From contig NZ_JAXCLX010000001.1 of NCBI RefSeq assembly GCF_034044635.1, positions 1,364,001-1,428,000 on the forward strand: 64,000 nt of DNA, written 5' to 3'. Shown here piece by piece: positions 1 to 8,575 of this stretch (position 1 is the first letter of the stretch; each line of letters opens with the position of its first letter). The notes under the pieces were generated by a model. That model was not told the origin of the DNA. It was given only the letters and a program-made list of their open reading frames with translations, and made no database searches. Both the position numbers and the translations under genes were made by a program. The stretch comes from Dongia rigui (GTDB taxonomy: Bacteria; Pseudomonadota; Alphaproteobacteria; Dongiales; Dongiaceae).

Positions 1-761
1 CGAACACGATCCGGCCATTGTCGCCGACCCTGGCGTTGCTCAACATCCGCCTTGGCTATTGGCTCAAAAATCCGCGCCATGTCGCGCGCAGCCGGCAGGC
101 GGCGCAGCGCACGCGCAACCCCTTGCGCTGGGTGTTCGACAAGTTCTATCTGATGGTCGAGATGCTCAACCTTCTCGATGAGACCAGCCGCTATGTCTAT
201 CTCTCAGACGGCGGACACATCGAGAATCTCGGCGTCTATGAACTCTTGAAGCGCGGCTGCCGCACCATCGTCGTGTTCGACGCCGAATCCGATCCCAGCA
301 TGTCTTTCGGCTCGCTCCTCAAGATGGAGCGTTATGCGCGCATCGACCTTGGCGTGCGCATCAGCCTGCCCTGGGAGCAGATCGCGCGGTCGATGGCGAC
401 GCGCGACGCGCAGGATCTCTGCCGCAAAGGGCCGCATTGCGCTGTGGGGCGCATCACCTATGAGAACGGCGTCAACGGTGTCATCATCTATTTCAAATCC
501 TCGATCACCGGCGACGAGAAGGATTACGTGCTCGATTACCGCAAACGCTTCCCGGCCTTTCCGCATGAAACGACCGGCGACCAGTTCTTCAGCGAAGAAC
601 AGTTCGAGGCCTACCGGGCGCTCGGCTACCATATGGTGGACGGCTTCTTCTCCGGTGCCGACAAGATCGCTTTTTCGCGCGATGCCAATGGAGGCTTCAG
701 CGATGCGGATATCGCTAACCTGCGCCACGATCTCGCTTATGAGATAGCGCAACACCCCTGA
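1..761 (+). CDS. Patatin-like acyl hydrolase family protein, C-terminal part
   Basis: The frame is already open at the left edge, so only about the last 250 codons are present and the true start is outside the window. The recognisable part is SDGGHIENLGVYELL (nt about 204-248) followed by a CRTIVVFDAESDP stretch. This Asp-Gly-Gly block is typical of long bacterial patatin/cPLA2-like proteins and would supply the Asp of the Ser-Asp dyad. The Gly-x-Ser-x-Gly nucleophile would lie upstream and cannot be checked. The C-terminal 100 residues are acidic/aromatic and I recognise no further domain. The stop (TGA) lies 17 bp before the LysE gene, which is probably co-transcribed. The lipase assignment rests on one motif, so the substrate is unknown. 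Confidence 0.6.
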   Translation, partial: NTIRPLSPTLALLNIRLGYWLKNPRHVARSRQAAQRTRNPLRWVFDKFYLMVEMLNLLDETSRYVYLSDGGHIENLGVYELLKRGCRTIVVFDAESDPSMSFGSLLKMERYARIDLGVRISLPWEQIARSMATRDAQDLCRKGPHCAVGRITYENGVNGVIIYFKSSITGDEKDYVLDYRKRFPAFPHETTGDQFFSEEQFEAYRALGYHMVDGFFSGADKIAFSRDANGGFSDADIANLRHDLAYEIAQHP

Positions 762-778
762 CGAGGTAGCGGAGCCCC

Positions 779-1390
779 ATGACGATCGAATTCCTGCTGA
801 CATCTCTCATCATCGTCGCCTCGCCCGGCACGGGCGTTATCTACACGCTGGCAGCGGGTCTTTCGCGCGGGCGCAAGGCGAGTGTCGTGGCGGCCTTCGG
901 CTGCACGCTCGGCATCGTGCCGCATCTCGCGGCCGCGATCCTGGGCCTCGCCGCCCTCCTCCACACCAGCGCCCTCGCCTTCAATACCGTGAAGTATCTG
1001 GGTGTCGCCTATCTCCTCTACATGGCGTGGATGACTTGGCGCGAGCGCGGGGCCCTATCGCTCACGCGCGAGATCGGCGCGCGCTCCGCGCTGCAGGTAA
1101 CCGTCGAGGCGGTGCTGATCAACATCCTCAACCCCAAGCTCTCGATCTTCTTCTTCGCCTTCCTGCCGCAATTCATTAAGGCAGATACGGCGCATCCCAT
1201 GGGTGAGATGCTGGAGCTCTCCGGCATCTTCATGGCGATGACCTTCGTGGTCTTCGCGCTCTATGGCATCGCCGCGGCGGCGGCGCGGCAGCACATCCTC
1301 TCCCGCCCGCGCGTCATCGCCTGGATGCGCCGGACGTTCGCCGCCGCCTTCGTGGCCTTGGGGGCAAAGCTCGCCTTGGCCGACAGATAG
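779..1390 (+). CDS. LysE/RhtB-family amino-acid exporter
   Basis: A 203-residue, very hydrophobic protein with about six predicted membrane segments. The N-terminus ends its first helix with the family-typical ASPGTGVIYTLAAGLSRG pattern (ASPGP-like), and an ILNPKLSIFFFAFLPQF segment in the middle is the usual LysE/RhtB signature. Family members export amino acids or small derivatives across the inner membrane using the proton motive force. The substrate cannot be read from sequence. Length is normal for the family. The ATG follows a GAGGTAGCGGAG purine-rich stretch. No adjacent regulator of the LysG type is present. Confidence 0.88.
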   Translation: MTIEFLLTSLIIVASPGTGVIYTLAAGLSRGRKASVVAAFGCTLGIVPHLAAAILGLAALLHTSALAFNTVKYLGVAYLLYMAWMTWRERGALSLTREIGARSALQVTVEAVLINILNPKLSIFFFAFLPQFIKADTAHPMGEMLELSGIFMAMTFVVFALYGIAAAAARQHILSRPRVIAWMRRTFAAAFVALGAKLALADR

Positions 1391-1483
1391 GCGCAGGGGC
1401 GCAAGGGAACATAACGCCGCGCGTCCTGTTGCTGCCCTGCTCCTTATCCATTTGGCTGAGGGCCTGGACCCGGAGAAACCCTT

Positions 1484-1765
1484 ATGAATCAGAAAACCTG
1501 GCTGCGCCTCGGCTTTGATGCGATGACGCTCGCTGTCGAGGCACAGACGGTGATCGCCCTGCGGCTGATGAAAATCGCACTGGGTGACCAGGCGGCGCTG
1601 GCGGAATCGCAGCTGATGGTGCGCGAGAAAATGGAAGCGCTCAGCGCCCTCCAGACCCGTGCCCTCACCGGCTGGATGGGTCTCAGCCCGCAACTCACCC
1701 CCCGCGCCACCGTCGCCCATGTCAGGCGCAAAGTGCGGGCGAACCAGAAGCGCCTCAGCCGCTAA
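1484..1765 (+). CDS. Small helical protein, phasin-like (hypothetical)
   Basis: A 93-residue protein that starts after a clear GGAGAAACCCTT ribosome-binding stretch. It is predicted to be mostly amphipathic helix (AVEAQTVIALRLMKIA, EKMEALSALQTRAL) with a basic C-terminus (RRKVRANQKRLSR). It has no signal peptide, cysteine or catalytic motif. Small alphaproteobacterial proteins with this composition are often annotated as phasin-like or as uncharacterised helical proteins. I recognise no firm family. The gene stands alone between the LysE exporter and a convergent cupin gene. The start is well supported; the function is unknown. Confidence 0.6.
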   Translation: MNQKTWLRLGFDAMTLAVEAQTVIALRLMKIALGDQAALAESQLMVREKMEALSALQTRALTGWMGLSPQLTPRATVAHVRRKVRANQKRLSR

Positions 1766-1777
1766 GCTGCCGCCCCA

Positions 1778-2107
1778 TCAATCCACCACAAACAGCCGCG
1801 CGCCCGTTGGCGTTGAAGAACGGTGGGGCTCGGCCTGATCAGCGACCTGGTAGCTCATGCCGGGCTTCAGGGTGTAGGTGCGGCCGCCCTTGAGCTGGGT
1901 CAGAAGCTCACCCGACAGGCAGAAGAGGATATGGCCCTTCTCGCACCAATGGTCGGCAAGATAGCCCGGCGAATAGTCGACCAGACGGACCCGGATGTCA
2001 CCAAACTGCCGCGTGCGCCACAGGGCCGTGCCGGTCTCACCCTTGTGCTCGGTGACAGGCACTTCAGCCCAATCGGTGGTGCCGAACGGGATATCAGTCA
2101 TTTTCAC
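1778..2107 (-). CDS. DHCW-motif cupin-fold protein
   Basis: A 109-residue single-domain cupin. The motif ADHWCEKGHILFCLSGEL contains the DHxC signature that names the DHCW cupin family, and the C-terminal half has the second cupin strand pattern (MSYQVADQAEPHRSST). Cupins bind a metal or small ligand in a beta barrel; no substrate is established for this family. The frame can start at GTG (2107) or at ATG two codons later (2101), and both give essentially the same protein. It converges on the preceding helical protein with a 12-bp gap. Neighbouring minus-strand genes are small and unrelated. Confidence 0.82.
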   Translation of the reverse strand: MKMTDIPFGTTDWAEVPVTEHKGETGTALWRTRQFGDIRVRLVDYSPGYLADHWCEKGHILFCLSGELLTQLKGGRTYTLKPGMSYQVADQAEPHRSSTPTGARLFVVD

Positions 2108-2234
2108 GATTGGCGGGCCCCTTGTTTGGCCGAGAAAAGCGCAACATCGGGAGTGGTGCCACGTACGGCACTTCGAGCGTCATTCTTCGGCGACAACCGT
2201 TGAGTTACCAGAACTCCCCTTCCCGCTTCTTCAC

Positions 2235-2492
2235 TCATGTGCCCCAATAGACTTGCAGCAATGCGACAATGGTGACAGCCGCTAATGCCATCGCCCTTTC
2301 GACCATCGCATCGCCCATCATCCCTTGAAACCAGCCGGCGAATGCCAGTGGAATGACGGCAATCAATTGCCGCCGCAACGGTATGGTGAAGCGCTCCCCA
2401 CAAGCAGGACATTTTCCGCCAAGGATCGGCCAGAAGAGCAATCGCCGCAGCGTCGATATCGTCGGCTGTTCGCAATGCGGACAGAGATTCAA
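2235..2492 (-). CDS. Small zinc-ribbon membrane protein
   Basis: An 85-residue protein with two Cys-x2-Cys pairs near the N-terminus (CPHC and CPAC, about 26 residues apart), which form a probable zinc ribbon, followed by two hydrophobic segments. The layout resembles short DUF983-type or zinc-ribbon membrane proteins, but I cannot assign a specific family. The frame opens with TTG preceded by GGGGGTGAACT; no ATG or GTG gives this frame, so the TTG start is inferred from the ribosome-binding sequence and from the zinc-ribbon beginning at once. It lies 20 bp downstream of the lipoprotein gene on the same strand, so the two are probably co-transcribed. Confidence 0.6.
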   Translation of the reverse strand: MNLCPHCEQPTISTLRRLLFWPILGGKCPACGERFTIPLRRQLIAVIPLAFAGWFQGMMGDAMVERAMALAAVTIVALLQVYWGT

Positions 2493-2512
2493 AGTTCACC
2501 CCCGCAGCGCCG

Positions 2513-3127
2513 TTACGGCGCCTTTATCTCGACGACCTGGCGACGCCGATCGTCGCCTTTGTTATCTTTGATTGTCATCTGTACTTGCCACTTGAGCGAT
2601 GGCGCGTACCAGAATGTCGCTTCGCCCACCCAATTGTCCGATGGGATTTCCGAGCGGGTTTCGATGACATAGGTGTCGACCGGCCCCATCGCCAGCTGCA
2701 ATGTCTCAGTCCGCACCACTTTCACCACATCAGTGGCCATGCCGGCCGGCGGATTGCGCTTAAAGGTCACCTGCTTGCCAACCTCCAGCGGAAACAGCGG
2801 CTCGATGTCGGCGGCTCTTGTGTTCTCGTTGTCAGCCCAAGGATCGGGCACATAGGCGTAAGAGCGCCGCGCGCCGATCGTCGATTCCATCATCCGGCCC
2901 TTTGGCTGCTTCACATGCTCCTCGAATACATCGCCGGAGTTGAGATCGCGCCACACAATGACTGTGCCGGGCGCCACAAATTCGTAGTTGCTCGGCGGCA
3001 ATTGAGGTGCTGTTGCACCCGCTGATTGCGCCAGCGGCTGCGGCTTGCTTCCTTGGCAACCCGCCAATATCGCCAAGCTCATGCTGGCGAAGGCGACGAC
3101 GGTTGCGTTTCGGCACAATTGGCGCAT
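2513..3127 (-). CDS. Predicted lipoprotein of unknown function
   Basis: A 204-residue protein with a lipoprotein signal: basic N-terminus, hydrophobic core and lipobox Leu-Ala-Gly-Cys with Cys at residue 24. The ATG at 3127 is preceded by GGAG at good spacing. The same frame runs on upstream without a stop, antisense in phase to the SDR gene, but that extension has no protein-like composition. The mature part is beta-rich with repeated Trp and Tyr (RRSYAYVPDPW, EATFWYAPSLKWQVQ), reminiscent of outer-membrane-facing lipoproteins that wrap a hydrophobic ligand. No named domain was recognised. Confidence 0.68.
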   Translation of the reverse strand: MRQLCRNATVVAFASMSLAILAGCQGSKPQPLAQSAGATAPQLPPSNYEFVAPGTVIVWRDLNSGDVFEEHVKQPKGRMMESTIGARRSYAYVPDPWADNENTRAADIEPLFPLEVGKQVTFKRNPPAGMATDVVKVVRTETLQLAMGPVDTYVIETRSEIPSDNWVGEATFWYAPSLKWQVQMTIKDNKGDDRRRQVVEIKAP

Positions 3128-3228
3128 TTTTGCTCCATGGACGTTGATGTGGCAATAATACTCGCCATAAGTGTGGCGGCATTTCAGGAACTCGTCAACC
3201 GCGCGGCGACGATCAGGCGCGCCAACCT

Positions 3229-3966
3229 CTAAACCAAATGCTGCCCACCGGTGAGGAAGATTTCGGTGCCGGTGACATAGGCGAAGTCGGGGCCGCAGAG
3301 TTGGAAGATGACGCCGGCGACTTCGGCCGGGGTGCCCATGCGGCCCATGGGGATGCGGGGGATCAGGGCTTCGTATTCGGGACCGATCATGGCGGTTTCG
3401 ATTTCGCCCGGGGCCACGGCATTGACGCGCACGCCGAGCGGTGCAAACTCGCCGGCCATTTCGCGCGTCAAGCCGGAGAGGGCTGCCTTCGAGGTCGAAT
3501 AGGCGGAGCCGGCGAAGGGGTGGATCGAATGCCCGGCGATCGAGGTGATGTTGACGATCGAGCCCTTGCCCTTGGCGAGCGGCTTGGCAAAGCCCTTGGC
3601 GAGTTGCACCGGGGCAAAGAGGTTGAGTTCGTAGACCTCGCGCCAGGCAGCGATTTCGCCGTTCAATGTGCCGAGGCGTTCCTTGAACGAGGTCTTCGGC
3701 GATATCGCCGCGTTGTTGATGAGGGCGTGGACGGGAGCGCCGTCCAGCACGGCCAAGGCTTCTTCGACGAAGCGCGGCGCGTCGCCGGGTTCGGCGAGGT
3801 CGACCGTGATGTGGTGGGTCCAGTTGGGATCGCGCTTGCATTCCTCCGGCACCGCTTCGCGTGAGCAGGTGATGATGCGCCAGCCCTCCGACGAGAAGCG
3901 CTGCACGGTCGCGTGGCCGATGCCGCGGCTGGCGCCGGTGAGGATCACGGTTTTTCTGTCGGTCAT
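3229..3966 (-). CDS. SDR-family NAD(P)-dependent oxidoreductase
   Basis: A 245-residue classical short-chain dehydrogenase/reductase. The Rossmann motif TGASRGIG is at residues 10-17, NNAA at 84-87, and the catalytic set is Asn115, Ser142, Tyr156 and Lys160 (YSTSK). The C-terminal VTGTEIFLTGGQHL matches the usual cofactor-binding end. Length is standard. Arg36 after the second strand leaves NADP or NAD undecided. The substrate is unknown. It is transcribed on the minus strand with a 101-bp gap to the downstream lipoprotein gene, and upstream it follows a degenerate palindromic repeat. Confidence 0.92.
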   Translation of the reverse strand: MTDRKTVILTGASRGIGHATVQRFSSEGWRIITCSREAVPEECKRDPNWTHHITVDLAEPGDAPRFVEEALAVLDGAPVHALINNAAISPKTSFKERLGTLNGEIAAWREVYELNLFAPVQLAKGFAKPLAKGKGSIVNITSIAGHSIHPFAGSAYSTSKAALSGLTREMAGEFAPLGVRVNAVAPGEIETAMIGPEYEALIPRIPMGRMGTPAEVAGVIFQLCGPDFAYVTGTEIFLTGGQHLV

Positions 3967-4004
3967 TTTCGTCTCGCTTCAAATCGATCTGTCATCATAT
4001 GCCC

Positions 4005-4112
4005 CTCTCCCTAACCCTCCCCCACGTTGGGGGGAGGGGACTCCCTCCGGTTTGAACTCCACCTTTGTTGCGAGCCCGGTGGCTGGGGGGGGCAGGGGGT
4101 GTTACAGGTCTC
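4005..4112. repeat. Degenerate GC-rich palindromic repeat (family B-like)
   Basis: The interval between the SDR start and the CDF stop holds a run CCCCTCTCCCTAACCCTCCC with GTTGGGGGGAGGGG immediately after it, then about 45 bp of spacer and a G-rich arm (GGGGGGGGCAGGGGG). The inner pair forms a short hairpin around 4014-4040. It resembles the intact family B copies at 22873-22990 and 63081-63190 but is eroded. Confidence 0.5.
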
Positions 4113-4147
4113 ATACCCGCTCGCGCAATTCCCGCCAATGTCTTCGC

Positions 4148-5140
4148 TCACCCCTGCTTCTCATCTTCATCGAGCAGTTCGACGCGGCTCAATATCTTGC
4201 TGTCGATATGGGTCTGGTCCATGCGGGCCTTGATGTCCTGGCGGCGCGTCACCACTGAATGCGGGTCCTGATGGATGATGATCTCGGCCCCCGGAAAGGC
4301 CGCTTGCAGCTTGGCCTCGACCGCGTCGGAGATGCGATGCGCCTCGATCAATGAGATGGTGTCGGGGAGTTCCAGATGGAACTGGATGAAGCGGTCCTGG
4401 CCGGCGATGCGGGTGCGCAGGTCATGGAGGTTCACTGCTTCGGGATGCGCGCGGACGATCTCCATGATGCGGCGGCGCTCGTCATTGTCCATCTCGCGGT
4501 CCATCAGCATGTCATAGCTCTGCCGGCCGATCGAGATCGCGGTCCAGGCGATGTAGACGGCAACGCAGAGGCCGAAGAGCGGATCGGTCCACCACAGGCC
4601 GAACTGCGCCGAGATCAGCAATGCCGCGATGACGCTGATATTGACCAGGAAGTCGCTGGCGTAATGCGCCGAATCCGCCTTGATCGCGACCGAGCCCGTC
4701 TGCCGCACGGCATGGCGCTGCAGCAGGATGAGGCCACCGGTGATGGCGATCGAGCCCAGCATGATGGCGATGCCGAGGCCCGGGCTGGTCACGGGCTTCG
4801 GGTGCATGAAATGGTCGTAGACCTCGAGCAGCAGCAGCAGGGAGGAGCCGAGGATGAAGGCCACCTGCATCAGGCCGGCCAAGGGTTCCGCCTTGCCATG
4901 GCCAAAGCGATGCTCGGCATCGGCCGGCATCAACGCATGGCGCACGGCCAGCAGATTGACGAAGGACGCCGCGACGTCGAGCGCTGAATCGAACAACGTC
5001 GAAAGCAGGCTGACTGACCCGGTCGCGAGATAGGCATAGAACTTCATGCCGATCATAACGAAGGCCGCCGCCACCGCCGCGCCCGAAGCGAACTTCATGA
5101 GCCGCGCGGCTTGCTCGCGGGTGATGGGGGTGGCGGTCAT
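4148..5140 (-). CDS. Cation diffusion facilitator (FieF-like) metal exporter
   Basis: A 330-residue CDF transporter with six predicted membrane helices and a cytoplasmic C-terminal metallochaperone-like domain. The transport-site ligands are visible: Asp51 and Asp55 in helix 2 (TLFDSALD) and His159 and Asp163 in helix 5 (HYASD), the DD-HD arrangement of the FieF subgroup (Zn/Fe/Cd). HRFGHGKAEPLA after helix 2 is the family hallmark. The C-terminal tail (residues about 295-330) is charged and ends EDEKQG. It exchanges divalent cations for protons in the inner membrane. The metal cannot be decided from sequence. A hairpin repeat separates it from pdxH upstream. Confidence 0.93.
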   Translation of the reverse strand: MTATPITREQAARLMKFASGAAVAAAFVMIGMKFYAYLATGSVSLLSTLFDSALDVAASFVNLLAVRHALMPADAEHRFGHGKAEPLAGLMQVAFILGSSLLLLLEVYDHFMHPKPVTSPGLGIAIMLGSIAITGGLILLQRHAVRQTGSVAIKADSAHYASDFLVNISVIAALLISAQFGLWWTDPLFGLCVAVYIAWTAISIGRQSYDMLMDREMDNDERRRIMEIVRAHPEAVNLHDLRTRIAGQDRFIQFHLELPDTISLIEAHRISDAVEAKLQAAFPGAEIIIHQDPHSVVTRRQDIKARMDQTHIDSKILSRVELLDEDEKQG

Positions 5141-5163
5141 GGTCGCGCTCGCTGCATCAACTT

Positions 5164-5252
5164 GTCATGCCCCGGCTTGGCCGGGGTATCCACGAGTTTG
5201 TCAGCAATGTGACGACAGAAACGCGTGGATCCCCCGCCTTCGCGGGGGATGA
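5164..5252. repeat. Palindromic repeat family C, copy 1 (paired hairpins)
   Basis: Two short GC-rich hairpins stand face to face. GTCATGCCCCGGCTTGGCCG opens the first (5164-5195), and the second (about 5225-5252) closes with a run of Gs and ATGAC, complementary to the opening GTCAT. The two share outer complementarity (TATCCACG against CGTGGAT), so the whole unit can also fold as one long structure. It lies between the CDF gene and pdxH, which are both on the minus strand. Related copies occur at 36020-36113 and 59237-59270. Confidence 0.75.
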
Positions 5253-5282
5253 CAGGAGAAAAAGAGAATGATCGATCGTCCC

Positions 5283-5933
5283 TCACGGATAGAGCTTCTC
5301 CGTCACCCAGGCCTTGCCCCAATCGACACCCGGCGCTGGGGTGTAGACGGCGCGGTCGTGGAGGCGGAAGGGGCGGTCTTCCCAGAATTCGATATAGCTG
5401 GGCTTGATGCGGAAGCCCGACCAATGCGGCGGGCGCGGGATGGTGCCGATGGGGTGCTTTGCGGTGAACAGCGCCACGCGCTTTTCAAGATCGAAGCGGT
5501 TCTGCATCGGGCGCGACTGGATCGAGGCCCAGGCGCCGAGTTGGCTGGAGCGCGGGCGCGAGTGGTAATAATCGTCAGCCTCCTTGTCGCTCACCACCTC
5601 GACCTCGCCCTCGACGCGCACCTGGCGGCGCAGAGATTTCCAATGCAGCACGATGGCGGCCTTGCGCGTGGCCAAGATCTGCGTGCCCTTCTTGCTTTCG
5701 AAATTGGTGTAGAAAACGAAGCCCTGCTCGTCCCAATCCTTCAAGAGCACCATGCGGACCGAGGGCATGCCGTCAGGCCCCACGGTCGCCAGCGCCATGC
5801 CGTTGGGGTCATTGGGCTCGGAGGTTTTGGCTTCCTCGAACCAGGCGGCGAATTTGGCGAAGGGCTCGCCCCAGGGATGATGGGCGCGGGGGTCGAGGGC
5901 GCCTTCGGCTTGATCGATAACGGTTTCACTCAT
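5283..5933 (-). CDS. pdxH: Pyridoxine/pyridoxamine 5'-phosphate oxidase
   Basis: A 216-residue FMN-dependent oxidase of the last step of pyridoxal 5'-phosphate synthesis. Recognisable blocks are [21 protein letters not shown] (FMN-binding strand pair), [16 protein letters not shown]-like [31 protein letters not shown], and the C-terminal [22 protein letters not shown] that closes the PLP site. It spans the family's usual length and both ends are intact. The ATG at 5933 gives a normal N-terminus. A lone housekeeping gene, with repeat family C downstream. Confidence 0.96.
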   Translation of the reverse strand: MSETVIDQAEGALDPRAHHPWGEPFAKFAAWFEEAKTSEPNDPNGMALATVGPDGMPSVRMVLLKDWDEQGFVFYTNFESKKGTQILATRKAAIVLHWKSLRRQVRVEGEVEVVSDKEADDYYHSRPRSSQLGAWASIQSRPMQNRFDLEKRVALFTAKHPIGTIPRPPHWSGFRIKPSYIEFWEDRPFRLHDRAVYTPAPGVDWGKAWVTEKLYP

Positions 5934-6087
5934 GGTCTTGGCTTTCCATCACAATCCCGGAACATCACAATCCCCAACATCACATTCCTTTGACTGCAAG
6001 CTATAGCATTGAATTTGGAACCGGACGGCGCCATTTTCATTGCGATTGCGCTGCCGAATCACGCGCCATTTTGACACGGGTCCCCAG

Positions 6088-6597
6088 ATGCCGACGCAAA
6101 GCCCCACCCGCCTGATGCTCAAGCCGATCAGCCTGTTGCTGGTGGCGAGCCTTGCCTTGCCGCTCGCTTCCTGCTCGTCCAATTCCTATGGCGGTTCGTC
6201 ACAGAACACCGGCACGGTGCTGGGGGCCTTGGGCGGTGCGGCGGCGGGTGCCGCCATCGGCGGCAAGGACAATTGGTGGTGGGCAGCTGGGCTTGGTGCC
6301 CTGGCCGGCGGTGTCGTTGGCAACCAGGTCGGCGCCTATCTCGACCGCCGGGACCAGCAGACCTCCTATCAGAATGCCAATTACGCGCTCAACAAGGTGC
6401 CGGATGGGCAAAAGGCCACCTGGTCCAACCCGCAGAACCAGACCAGCGGCTACACCAAGCCGATCGAGACCACCAAGACGGCCTCGGGCCAGACCTGCCG
6501 CGAGTTCCAGACTGGTGTGACCGCGCAGGGACAAAGCAGCACCGGCACCGGCACGGCCTGCCGCCAGCCCGATGGCACTTGGAAAATCATCCGCTAG
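6088..6597 (+). CDS. Glycine-zipper lipoprotein (17 kDa surface-antigen-like)
   Basis: A secreted lipoprotein of about 169 residues. The signal peptide ends in a lipobox (ALPLASC), followed by a Ser/Asn/Gly linker and a glycine-zipper segment (VLGALGGAAAGAAIGG and GLGALAGGVVGNQVGAYLD), as in Rickettsia 17-kDa-antigen-like outer membrane lipoproteins. The C-terminal domain is short and ends CREFQTGVTAQGQ to CRQPDGTWKIIR, with two cysteines that could pair. The start may be ATG 6088 or ATG 6115; neither has a strong ribosome-binding site and both yield a working signal peptide. It acts at the outer membrane, but its role is unknown. Confidence 0.83.
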   Translation: MPTQSPTRLMLKPISLLLVASLALPLASCSSNSYGGSSQNTGTVLGALGGAAAGAAIGGKDNWWWAAGLGALAGGVVGNQVGAYLDRRDQQTSYQNANYALNKVPDGQKATWSNPQNQTSGYTKPIETTKTASGQTCREFQTGVTAQGQSSTGTGTACRQPDGTWKIIR

Positions 6598-6644
6598 CCC
6601 CTATTTTTCCGCCATGCAGATGAATTCTCGTGGCGGAACATTCC

Positions 6645-7571
6645 ATGCCGGATCCTTATAAGACGCTCGGCGTCGGCCGCCTCGCCACGGCGGACGAGTT
6701 GAAAAAGGCTTATCGCAAGCTGGCGAAGAAGCTGCACCCAGACCTCAACCCCGGCGACAAGAAGATCGAGGCGCAGTTCAAGGAAGTCTCGGCAGCCTAT
6801 GACATGCTCTCGGATGCCGAGAAGCGGCGGCGCTATGATCGCGGCGAGCTCGACGACAACGGCAATCCGCGGCCCGGCTTCCAGGGCGGCCATCCCTGGG
6901 GCGCCCGCCCCGGTGGTGCGGCGGGTGCCGGCAGGGCCCGCACGGCCAAGGATTTCGGGCTCGACGAAAGCGACAATGACGAGATCTTCAAGGACTTCTT
7001 CGGCTTCGGCCGCGGCCGCGCCAATTTCAAGATGCGCGGCGCCGACGTCACCTATCGCCTGGAAGTCGATTTCATCGATGCGGCGGTGGGGGCGAAGAAG
7101 CGCGTCAATCTGACCGACGGCAAGACCATCGACGTGACGCTGCCGGCCGGCACCGAGGACGGCGCGCAGCTGCGCCTGAAAGGCCAGGGCATGCCCGGCC
7201 AGGGCGGTGCCGCCAATGGCGATGCCTTCGTCGAGGTGAGCGTGAAGGCGCATCCCTATTTCGAGCGCGACGGCTTCGACATCCTGCTGGAATGCCCGAT
7301 CTCGCTGCCTGAAGCGGTGCTGGGCGGTACCATCGAGGTACCGACCGTCGACGGGCGGGTGGCGTTGAAGGTGCCGGTCGGCAGCAATTCAGGCACGCAA
7401 TTGCGCCTCAAAGGCAAGGGCATCCTGAATGCGAAGACCAAGCAGCGCGGCGATCAGTATGTGCGCTTTGTCGTGACGCTGCCGAAGAACGGCGACGCCG
7501 ATCTCGAAAAAGCCATCGGCGAATGGGCGAAGACGCACGCCTACGACGTGCGGTCCAAATTCACTTCTTGA
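6645..7571 (+). CDS. CbpA-like DnaJ co-chaperone (J domain plus C-terminal domains)
   Basis: A 308-residue class B J-domain protein. The N-terminal J domain has the HPD triad at residues 31-33 ([11 protein letters not shown]). A Gly-rich linker ([19 protein letters not shown]) follows, then the two beta-sandwich substrate-binding domains ([34 protein letters not shown]). The four-cysteine zinc finger of DnaJ is absent, as in CbpA. It would stimulate DnaK ATPase in the cytoplasm. A GTG 15 nt upstream is an alternative start. The gene ends 3 bp from the convergent EamA transporter; a 12-bp sequence, TTCACTTCTTGA, is duplicated across that junction. Confidence 0.93.
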   Translation: MPDPYKTLGVGRLATADELKKAYRKLAKKLHPDLNPGDKKIEAQFKEVSAAYDMLSDAEKRRRYDRGELDDNGNPRPGFQGGHPWGARPGGAAGAGRARTAKDFGLDESDNDEIFKDFFGFGRGRANFKMRGADVTYRLEVDFIDAAVGAKKRVNLTDGKTIDVTLPAGTEDGAQLRLKGQGMPGQGGAANGDAFVEVSVKAHPYFERDGFDILLECPISLPEAVLGGTIEVPTVDGRVALKVPVGSNSGTQLRLKGKGILNAKTKQRGDQYVRFVVTLPKNGDADLEKAIGEWAKTHAYDVRSKFTS

Positions 7572-7574
7572 CGT

Positions 7575-8486
7575 TCACTTCTTGAAATTGACCAGCGCCA
7601 CGCCGCCCAGTGCCAGCAAGCCGCCGATGATGCCGAGCGGTGTCGGCGCTTCGCCAAGCCAGACGAAGCCGATCAGCGTTGCCACCGGCGGCACGCAATA
7701 CATGAAGTTGGAGGCACGGCTGGCCGGCATTTTCGAGAGCACGATCGACCAGGTGCCATAGGCGATGAGGCTCGGCACCAGCCCCAGATAGATCGCGGAG
7801 AACAGGGCCTCCGTGGGGACGGTCGGTGCCGCTGCAACGGCCGAGGGCAAGGCCGGGGCCAGCATCAGGGCGCCGACGATCATGTTCCAGGCGGAAACCG
7901 TGAGTGGCTTGTGCTTGGCGTAAAGCGGCTTCTGGACGATCGCCGTCACCGACTGGCACATCGCGGCGCCCAGAATGAGGATGGCGCCGAAATCGATCTT
8001 CATCGCCGAGCCTTCGCCCAGCGCGATGAGGCCGATGCCGGTGAAGGAGAGCAACGTGCCAGCCCAGGCCCATTTGCCGAACCGCTCCTGCAGGATGATG
8101 ATGGCCAGCAGCGCGGTGATGATCGGGTTGACGTTGATGATGAAGCTCGCCGGTCCGGCCGAGACGGTTCGCTCGCCGATGTTGAGCAACACGGTGTAGA
8201 GCGCCACATGCACGATGCCGCCGGTCGCAAAGCGCCAGATCTCGGCACCCTTGGGCCAAGCCGGCCGGGTCGCGATCAGGAACAGGGCGGCTGGTACGGC
8301 GGCGATCGCAAAACGCGCGGCGCCGAGCTCGATGGGCCCGAAGCCCTGGAGGCCCGCCCGGATCGCCGGAAAGGCCGAGGCCCAGGAGAGAATGGTCACG
8401 AAGAGGGCCACCAAGGTGCCGCGTGAGAGGCCCTTTTCGGACCCCAACACGGGCATTTTGGCGGGCGAGAGCGTGGTGCTGGTCAT
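7575..8486 (-). CDS. EamA/DMT-family transporter
   Basis: A 303-residue integral membrane protein with ten predicted helices arranged as two EamA repeats. Typical segments are ILSWASAFPAIRAGLQGFGP after helix 1 and a second-half LGLVPSLIAYGTWSIVLSKMP. Drug/metabolite transporters of this type usually export amino acids, nucleotides or drugs; the substrate cannot be read here. ATG 8486 was chosen over an upstream in-frame start because the residues before it look non-membrane. It is divergent from a LysR gene (89-bp gap), the usual regulator-target arrangement. Confidence 0.88.
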   Translation of the reverse strand: MTSTTLSPAKMPVLGSEKGLSRGTLVALFVTILSWASAFPAIRAGLQGFGPIELGAARFAIAAVPAALFLIATRPAWPKGAEIWRFATGGIVHVALYTVLLNIGERTVSAGPASFIINVNPIITALLAIIILQERFGKWAWAGTLLSFTGIGLIALGEGSAMKIDFGAILILGAAMCQSVTAIVQKPLYAKHKPLTVSAWNMIVGALMLAPALPSAVAAAPTVPTEALFSAIYLGLVPSLIAYGTWSIVLSKMPASRASNFMYCVPPVATLIGFVWLGEAPTPLGIIGGLLALGGVALVNFKK

Positions 8487-8575
8487 AGGATTATCTGCCA
8501 ATGGGGTACGTGGCCGACAGTCTCTATGGGGCTGAGCTCCTTGACAAACGAACAATTAAACCCCCAGCTGTGAGC

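Noticed and set aside
2104-2499. 131-codon minus-strand frame overlapping the zinc-ribbon gene
   Set aside because: It overlaps the DxCxxC zinc-ribbon frame and lacks domain content; the alternative frame has two CxxC pairs and membrane segments.
3128-3982. In-frame upstream extension of the lipoprotein gene
   Set aside because: The frame stays open through the SDR gene on the same strand in another phase; the extension has no similarity and would put the lipobox mid-protein.
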